Positions 7,375 to 11,314 of a stretch of 11,314 bases of DNA are shown here, piece by piece (positions within the stretch are counted from its first letter, which is position 1; each line of letters starts with the position of its first letter). Position numbers and translations under genes: made by a program. A model generated the notes under the pieces. That model was not told where the DNA came from, searched no databases, and was given only the letters and a program-made list of their open reading frames with translations. The stretch spans positions 1 to 11,314 of the forward strand of contig JAKQGS010000436.1 in NCBI GenBank assembly GCA_029556045.1, written 5' to 3'. The DNA is from Pseudomonadota bacterium. Its GTDB lineage: Bacteria; Bdellovibrionota; Oligoflexia; Oligoflexales; Oligoflexaceae.

Positions 7375-8217
7375 ATGCTGGATGTTTCCCCCGTTCTTTT
7401 AGTTCTGATGGGGGGAATCGCAGGGCTGTTTAACGGATTATTGGGAATCGGAGGCGGGTGGTTTCTGGTTCCGGTCCTGCATTTTCTTGGTATGTCTCTA
7501 CCGCAGGCCGTTGGCACGGCTCTTACCCAGATCGTAGGGGGCACCTTGATGGGTGTCTGGCGGCATAGCCGACGGGGTAACGTGGGATTTCGCCTGGGCC
7601 TATTTTTTGGCCTGTTCATGGTGCTAGGGGCCCGTTTAGGACAGTCATTGGTGATGCAGGCTGAGAAGGCCGGCGTGTCCCGTTTCGCCATTGGAATTCT
7701 TTATTGTGTGGTTCTCGGTTATGTCAGCCTCAAGATGCTGCAAAGTACCCGATCTTCTCTTCGTCAGGAGCCTTTGGAAGATTCCCAGCCGTCATTTTTA
7801 TCGCGTCTGATCTTTTGGGGTCCCCGCATTCGATTGGCGGAGAATCTGTCTCCTCTGCCGGCCATTCCTCTGGCGCTTCTTGCCTGTTGCGTTGGCGTCA
7901 TTTCGGGAATCACAGGTCTTGGGGGCGGTTTTTTTGTTGTGCCCACCCTGTTGATGTTAGGTCTGTCGCTGCCACAGGCGGTGGGCACCAGCTTATTGGG
8001 GGTTTTTTTAGGAAGCTTGTCGGGTGCGTTGGCCTATCATGCCTCCGGTTTGGCGGACCTCAAGGCCGGCGGGTTTCTCATCATGGGGGCGTTAGCGGGC
8101 AGTTACACTGGAGCCAGCCTCTTACCGCGGGTCGATCCGGTCCGGATCAAATATGCCTTTGCTGTGGTGGCCTTGTTGGCCTGCCTGGCAATGTTGGTAC
8201 GTCTAGTTCTTGGATAG
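7375..8217 (+). CDS. TauE/SafE-family (TSUP) membrane permease, 280 aa
   Basis: Inner-membrane protein built as two repeats of about four helices. Each half starts with a glycine motif (GLLGIGGG at 21-28; GITGLGGG ending near residue 185) followed by the same heptapeptide LPQAVGT, which clearly shows the internal duplication of the family. A hydrophilic loop (about 125-155) separates the halves. TSUP members move sulfite, sulfoacetate, taurine-derived anions or other organosulfur compounds; the substrate cannot be told here. GAGG (7364-7367) precedes the ATG by 7 nt. The 29-bp gap suggests co-transcription with the protease, although no functional link is obvious. Confidence 0.88.
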   Translation: MLDVSPVLLVLMGGIAGLFNGLLGIGGGWFLVPVLHFLGMSLPQAVGTALTQIVGGTLMGVWRHSRRGNVGFRLGLFFGLFMVLGARLGQSLVMQAEKAGVSRFAIGILYCVVLGYVSLKMLQSTRSSLRQEPLEDSQPSFLSRLIFWGPRIRLAENLSPLPAIPLALLACCVGVISGITGLGGGFFVVPTLLMLGLSLPQAVGTSLLGVFLGSLSGALAYHASGLADLKAGGFLIMGALAGSYTGASLLPRVDPVRIKYAFAVVALLACLAMLVRLVLG

Positions 8218-8440
8218 TGTTTCAGATTTGTTGGTTTTGCCCGCAATTCTTGCGCCTCCGTTAAAGATCAACGGCATATTTTCACAATCCCCGAATTTTG
8301 AGTGGGATACCTGAGGGATAGAGGATGACGGTACCGCGCTGATCTTTCCGAACCATGTCTTCTCTCATAAAATAGAAGAGTCACACCTGTTGATGGTGCC
8401 GATCGTTCCGATCGCTACCGATCCATTGGAGAGCGCAGAG
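8218..8440 (+). other. Intergenic region with a weak stem and a weak promoter candidate
   Basis: CCGTT/AACGG (8258-8262 and 8270-8274) forms a 5-bp stem followed by ATATTTTC, a poor terminator for the permease. TTTCCG (8345-8350), 17 nt, TAAAAT (8368-8373) is a weak sigma70-like pair that could start the membrane protein/VWA operon. No convincing small gene was found. Confidence 0.25.
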
Positions 8441-9655
8441 ATGGATAAAGTGGAAGGACCTTGGAAGGTCATTGTGTCGATTCTGGCATTTCCCCTATTT
8501 TTTCAGGGGCCAGTACTGGAATACATGTGGGGGACGCAGGACGATACCTACCTACAGATCTTTAAAAGAGTTTTTCTGCTCTGGCCAACCCTGGCTCTGA
8601 TCTTTGCCTGCTGGATCACCATTCCCTGTGTATTGAGCCTGATCGTTCGCGCCAAAAGAAGACAGTTCGTGTCGCATTTTTTTGTAACCTGGTGGGATTT
8701 TGGGCGTGCGGTCTTCGCTTACTGGGGTGGCATATTTAAATTTGTGTTTGTGCTGCTGGGCGCACTTTATGGTCTCGTCCGAACCATGCTATTGGGGATT
8801 CTGCTGGTGATCAAGGACATCATCATGATGCCGGTGCGACTGGTCACCGACGCCGGACAGGTTTATTTCAAACCTGGCGTGCCATGGACTGCTGTCGCTA
8901 TGATGACCGGATGGGCATTTTTGGAAGCCCTGATATTTACCTTTGTGATGACGCCGTTGGTTTCCGATGTTTTAGGCAGCCTCGTGGGTGGGGAGCTCAA
9001 AGGTCCCTCACTGCAGATCCCCCTTTATTTCACATTCTTAATTTTTGCCCTGGGCTCTTATGCAGTCATTCATAGCCTTGGGGAAGCCATCAAAGAGCGT
9101 GAGATCGGCAAAATCATCGTTTACTCGATTGTGGAAATCATCGTGGCGCTTGTGGAAACCGTATTTCTGTACCGGGAATTTGTGGATGCCCTGGTGCCAT
9201 GGTTTGCCCAGCACGCCGGTGATAACTTTCACCTCGGCATTACGGGTACCCTCGGCATCGCTTTTTTTGTGTGGCTGGCTATTCGCGCCATGACCTGGTT
9301 TTTGTTTGGTTCCAGCGGCATCCCCACCATGATGGCGATTATCCAACGAACCGGATTGGAAGAGCATGGGGGCAAAAAAGGGTCCTTCGCAGAATCCTCG
9401 AAGGAGATGTTTGCTTATACTACCAATGCCATTGAAAAACTGCAAAAAGACATGGATTGGGTCCAGGAAAAAGGTGATGAGGTGCTGAGTGCTTTTATGC
9501 TGCCACCTCTGCAGATTCTGGCTTCCTGTATAAATTTTTGCACCCTATTGGTAAGCAGTACCCATCTCTTTGACCTGCCGTTTAAGAAATTCAAGGACGT
9601 TCTGGAGGCTCGCAATCTTTTGGTACAGGTCAAAAAATCCGTGGCGGATGACTAA
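8441..9655 (+). CDS. Polytopic membrane protein of unknown family (404 aa), partner of the VWA protein
   Basis: About seven hydrophobic segments: near residues 10-29, 44-69, 90-124 (long, perhaps two), 150-177, 195-215, 225-245 and 270-293. A polar C-terminal region of about 100 residues follows, beginning EEHGGKKGSFAESSKEMF, with helix-forming Lys/Glu-rich stretches and one further hydrophobic patch (LPPLQILASCINFC). KRRQ after the second helix is positive-inside-like. I do not recognise a family. The start at 8441 has GGAGAG 7 nt upstream; in-frame TTG/ATG codons at 8390/8393 would add 16-17 residues with a worse ribosome site. Its end overlaps or nearly abuts the VWA gene, so the two products probably act together, for example as a membrane platform with a periplasmic sensor or binding subunit. 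Confidence 0.75.
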   Translation: MDKVEGPWKVIVSILAFPLFFQGPVLEYMWGTQDDTYLQIFKRVFLLWPTLALIFACWITIPCVLSLIVRAKRRQFVSHFFVTWWDFGRAVFAYWGGIFKFVFVLLGALYGLVRTMLLGILLVIKDIIMMPVRLVTDAGQVYFKPGVPWTAVAMMTGWAFLEALIFTFVMTPLVSDVLGSLVGGELKGPSLQIPLYFTFLIFALGSYAVIHSLGEAIKEREIGKIIVYSIVEIIVALVETVFLYREFVDALVPWFAQHAGDNFHLGITGTLGIAFFVWLAIRAMTWFLFGSSGIPTMMAIIQRTGLEEHGGKKGSFAESSKEMFAYTTNAIEKLQKDMDWVQEKGDEVLSAFMLPPLQILASCINFCTLLVSSTHLFDLPFKKFKDVLEARNLLVQVKKSVADD

Positions 9656-9675
9656 TGATAAGAAAGGGATTGAAC

Positions 9676-10452
9676 ATGATGAAGTTGGTTAGACAGACAT
9701 TTTTACTTTTATGGTCGTTAATTTTAACTTTTCCAGCATTCGCAGCTGAATCTCCGGAGCCGGTTAAAGGCAATATGGTGATGTTTGTGGGGGTGGATAT
9801 CAGCGGCTCCTTTAAAAGCACCCACTATTACGAAGATTCCATAAAGTTTCTGGCCCACTATATCTACGGGCATCTGCATGGTATCGAGGGTCTAGAGCCC
9901 CTTAATTCATTGTTCGTGGGATCTATTGGAGGTGCCAAGCCGGATGAACCGAAGACCTTTCATCCCATTCAAACGTTTGCCTATAAGAATATCGACGAAA
10001 TCGAAAAAGAATTGCATAAAATCTTTCCGAAGAATGTGACCAACAAGTTTACGGATTACAATGCATTTTTTAAGCAGGTTACGGAGTTCAGTCAAAATAA
10101 AAAACTAGTAATGAAGCCCATTACGGTCGTGATGTTGAGTGATGGCGTTCCGGATGCCCCCAAGGTTAACGGTAAACACGATTTTCGTTATTTCGATCTG
10201 AAGTCCCTGGAAAACCTTTCGCGCAACGTGGTTATACGTTTGCTCTACACCACGGCCACGGTGGGTTCCGACTGGCAGAACAAAGTCCCCCGCAAACGGG
10301 TGAAGATCTGGACCCAGGACGCTGTGGTCATGGCTGGTTGGAAGGCTAAGGACATCATGCTGGAAGGTAAGCCGATCCGGGAGCAAAAGCGTTTCTTTTC
10401 CTGGGTTAAGGATAATGTGGATTTTCCGGTGCGTGCCAAGCGCGTGGACTAA
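9676..10452 (+). CDS. Exported von Willebrand factor A-domain protein with complete MIDAS (258 aa)
   Basis: Signal peptide MMKLVRQ plus hydrophobic core, probable cleavage after AFA (residue 23); no lipobox, so a soluble periplasmic or secreted protein. The VWA metal-ion-dependent adhesion site is intact: D41-x-S43-x-S45 in VDISGSF, T126 in FTDYN, D156 in LSDGVPD. The rest is one Rossmann-like domain with no other module, ending in a basic tail. MIDAS domains bind partner proteins through a divalent cation. The chosen start has AAAGGGA (9663-9669) at 6 nt; an upstream ATG at 9655 overlaps the preceding stop as TAATG and would spoil the compact signal peptide. Either way, translational coupling to the membrane protein is likely. 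No MoxR ATPase or second VWA gene is adjacent, unlike Bat-type operons. Confidence 0.85.
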   Translation: MMKLVRQTFLLLWSLILTFPAFAAESPEPVKGNMVMFVGVDISGSFKSTHYYEDSIKFLAHYIYGHLHGIEGLEPLNSLFVGSIGGAKPDEPKTFHPIQTFAYKNIDEIEKELHKIFPKNVTNKFTDYNAFFKQVTEFSQNKKLVMKPITVVMLSDGVPDAPKVNGKHDFRYFDLKSLENLSRNVVIRLLYTTATVGSDWQNKVPRKRVKIWTQDAVVMAGWKAKDIMLEGKPIREQKRFFSWVKDNVDFPVRAKRVD

Positions 10453-10529
10453 TAAGATTGGCACCATTGTTTGGGTGATTTAAATTACAGTAAATAGTAC
10501 CTGTTTTTCCAATGAGTTACATGTTCGTT

Positions 10530-10556
10530 TTTACTTTGGCGACAAAAAGCCGATAA
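10530..10556 (+). promoter_or_regulatory. Candidate sigma28 (FliA-type) promoter for the last lipoprotein
   Basis: TTTACTTT (10530-10537, 5/8), 11 nt, GCCGATAA (10549-10556, 8/8). The perfect eight-base -10 at the exact canonical spacing makes this the most convincing promoter in the window. Predicted start is near 10562. The remainder of the 10453-10607 gap holds no gene. Confidence 0.6.
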
Positions 10557-10564
10557 GAACCTGT

Positions 10565-10588
10565 CATTCCTCGCAATGTGCGGGAATG
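10565..10588 (+). other. 5' leader stem-loop at the predicted transcript start
   Basis: CATTCC (10565-10570) pairs with GGAATG (10583-10588) and CGC (10572-10574) with GCG (10580-10582), nine pairs with one bulged T and a 5-nt loop. It begins only about three bases after the predicted transcription start, a position typical of mRNA-stabilising 5' hairpins, and it would bury the in-frame GTG at 10578. Confidence 0.55.
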
Positions 10589-10607
10589 TTTGGGGGTAAA
10601 ACGCACA

Positions 10608-11258
10608 ATGGTATTTGTGGAAAAATTGATTCGAATCGGGTGTGTCAGCCTGGTAACCGTTACCCTGATATCCTGTGGTCTTGATGAAGAAAAGAAGACC
10701 ATGACCCGAAAGTCCATCAGCGGATCGCAGCCAGCACCCGATGATATGGATAAGGGATCGTCAGCCGGTACGGAGGATGCGTCCGGAGAAGATCCCTCCC
10801 CGGAATCTTCGTCACAATTGCCTGATGATACAACAGACGAAACTCCAGCTTCCCAGATCCGTTCGTCGAAGGGCAGCGGTGGGGCCACAGGTTTGCAGGA
10901 GAATTCATTCACCTCAGACAATAACCTGACCAGCTCTTACAAAATCAATGCTCCTGCTGATGCCGGCAATGGCAAGGTCTATGGTCTTCATATTCACCTG
11001 CATGGCGACGGAGGCGGCGGCTATCGGGATTTTCCCAACCGTGAAACCCGGTTTGATTTGATAGGGGTGACCGTCAAAGCCCCGAACACCGGTCTGCAAT
11101 GGGGGCGTAGTCAAGGGGTGGCACACGGGCAGTTTCTCAATGATCTGATTCAGAATGAACTCGTCAAAAAATACGGGTCTTCCGCCAAATGTGTGGATAG
11201 CCAAGGGGCTATCGCGCGGTCGAACCGTTGGCTGACCGCGAGCACCGAGTCCGCTTGA
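10608..11258 (+). CDS. Lipoprotein with truncated alpha/beta-hydrolase (esterase/depolymerase-like) domain, 216 aa
   Basis: Lipobox LISC at 20-23 (C23 lipidated). An acidic Ser/Asp/Glu/Pro-rich linker (about 25-95) follows, then an esterase-like half domain: HIHLHGDGGGG (H132-G138, the oxyanion-hole region), LIGVTVKAP, LQWGRSQG and FLNDLIQNELVKKYG. In relatives I recall, this leads at once to a strand and the GxSxG nucleophile elbow. Here similarity stops at about residue 190 and a 26-residue tail (SSAKCVDSQGAIARSN...) ends at TGA, so no Ser nucleophile, Asp or His is present. It is probably an inactive truncated gene; a binding role is possible. ATG 10608 was preferred over GTG 10578 because it gives a proper signal peptide; GGGGGT lies upstream at long spacing. 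Confidence 0.7.
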   Translation: MVFVEKLIRIGCVSLVTVTLISCGLDEEKKTMTRKSISGSQPAPDDMDKGSSAGTEDASGEDPSPESSSQLPDDTTDETPASQIRSSKGSGGATGLQENSFTSDNNLTSSYKINAPADAGNGKVYGLHIHLHGDGGGGYRDFPNRETRFDLIGVTVKAPNTGLQWGRSQGVAHGQFLNDLIQNELVKKYGSSAKCVDSQGAIARSNRWLTASTESA

Positions 11259-11265
11259 TAGCCCC
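11196..11265 (+). other. Palindrome cluster with two exclusive pairings
   Basis: Hairpin A: GATAGCC (11196-11202)/GGCTATC (11207-11213), AAGG loop. Hairpin B: CGCGGTC (11215-11221)/GACCGCG (11234-11240). Alternative: GGGGCTATC (11205-11213) pairs over 9 bp with GATAGCCCC (11257-11265), enclosing hairpin B and taking bases from the downstream terminator stem. It overlaps the odd C-terminal tail of the lipoprotein gene. Confidence 0.55.
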
Positions 11266-11302
11266 CAGTCCGCGTCTAACGCGGGCTGGGGGCATAGTTT
11301 TT
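11261..11302 (+). terminator. Very strong intrinsic terminator after the last lipoprotein
   Basis: A 14-bp stem (11261-11274 with 11280-11293, one G-T wobble) rich in GC, loop TCTAA (11275-11279), then ATAG and TTTTT (11298-11302). It begins two bases after the stop codon. Confidence 0.85.
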
Positions 11303-11314
11303 AATGGGATTTCA

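Noticed and set aside
10461..10490. Possible terminator after the VWA gene (CACC/GGTG)
   Set aside because: Only four base pairs with a long loop and no T tract.
11242..11251. GCACCGAGTC resembles the end of a Cas9 tracrRNA
   Set aside because: Ten bases only, no matching hairpin partner, no cas gene and no repeats.
11205..11265. Possible tRNA or tmRNA fragment (GGGGCTATC...GATAGCCCC acceptor-like stem, TCGAAC-like stretch)
   Set aside because: The pairing is 9 bp, only 43 bases lie inside, no T-arm or anticodon arm forms on either strand, and no CCA follows.
11274..11280. GTCTAAC heptamer fits the integron attC core RYYYAAC
   Set aside because: It sits in the loop and stem of an obvious terminator and no matching GTTRRRY partner is present before the window ends; a chance match is likely.

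Overview
The window reads as a chromosomal segment of a Gram-negative bacterium with about 50% GC. Evidence is three lipobox signal peptides, a Sec-exported von Willebrand A (VWA) protein and an alternative complex III subunit. The combination of alternative complex III, MiaE, PepQ, an HDOD protein and a lipidated M36-like protease of the type I associate with predatory or myxobacteria-like lineages suggests Bdellovibrionota/Oligoflexia or a relative. That is inference only; no marker gene is present. I saw no tRNA, rRNA, CRISPR array or insertion sequence.

Layout. (1) 2-811 is the 3' end of an actF-like respiratory gene, closed by a hairpin that can terminate from both sides. (2) Facing it on the minus strand is a 28-codon membrane microprotein gene (888-974) with a strong Shine-Dalgarno sequence, a sigma28-like promoter, and 5' and 3' mRNA ends that are complementary. 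(3) A 77-aa gene of unknown function (1217-1450) converges on an HDOD regulator carrying an N-terminal Cys cluster (1476-2498, minus). (4) miaE and pepQ form a two-gene operon (2689-4610) ending in a hairpin. (5) A small lipoprotein, a lipidated M36-like zinc metalloprotease and a TauE/SafE-type permease run in tight succession (4927-8217). (6) A polytopic membrane protein of unknown family is followed by an exported VWA-domain protein with a complete MIDAS metal site (8441-10452); this is the best candidate for an undescribed two-protein system. (7) A lipoprotein with an esterase-like domain (10608-11258) loses similarity to its family just before the expected nucleophile elbow. Its 3' end is a run of palindromes that can pair in two mutually exclusive ways around a very strong terminator.

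A recurring signal links parts of the window. Three transcription units (the microprotein, the lipoprotein/protease operon and the last lipoprotein) have upstream sequence resembling the flagellar sigma28 (FliA) promoter with the canonical 11-nt spacing. It is strong for the last lipoprotein, good for the microprotein and weak for the protease operon. If real, surface lipoproteins and the microprotein would be co-expressed with motility genes.
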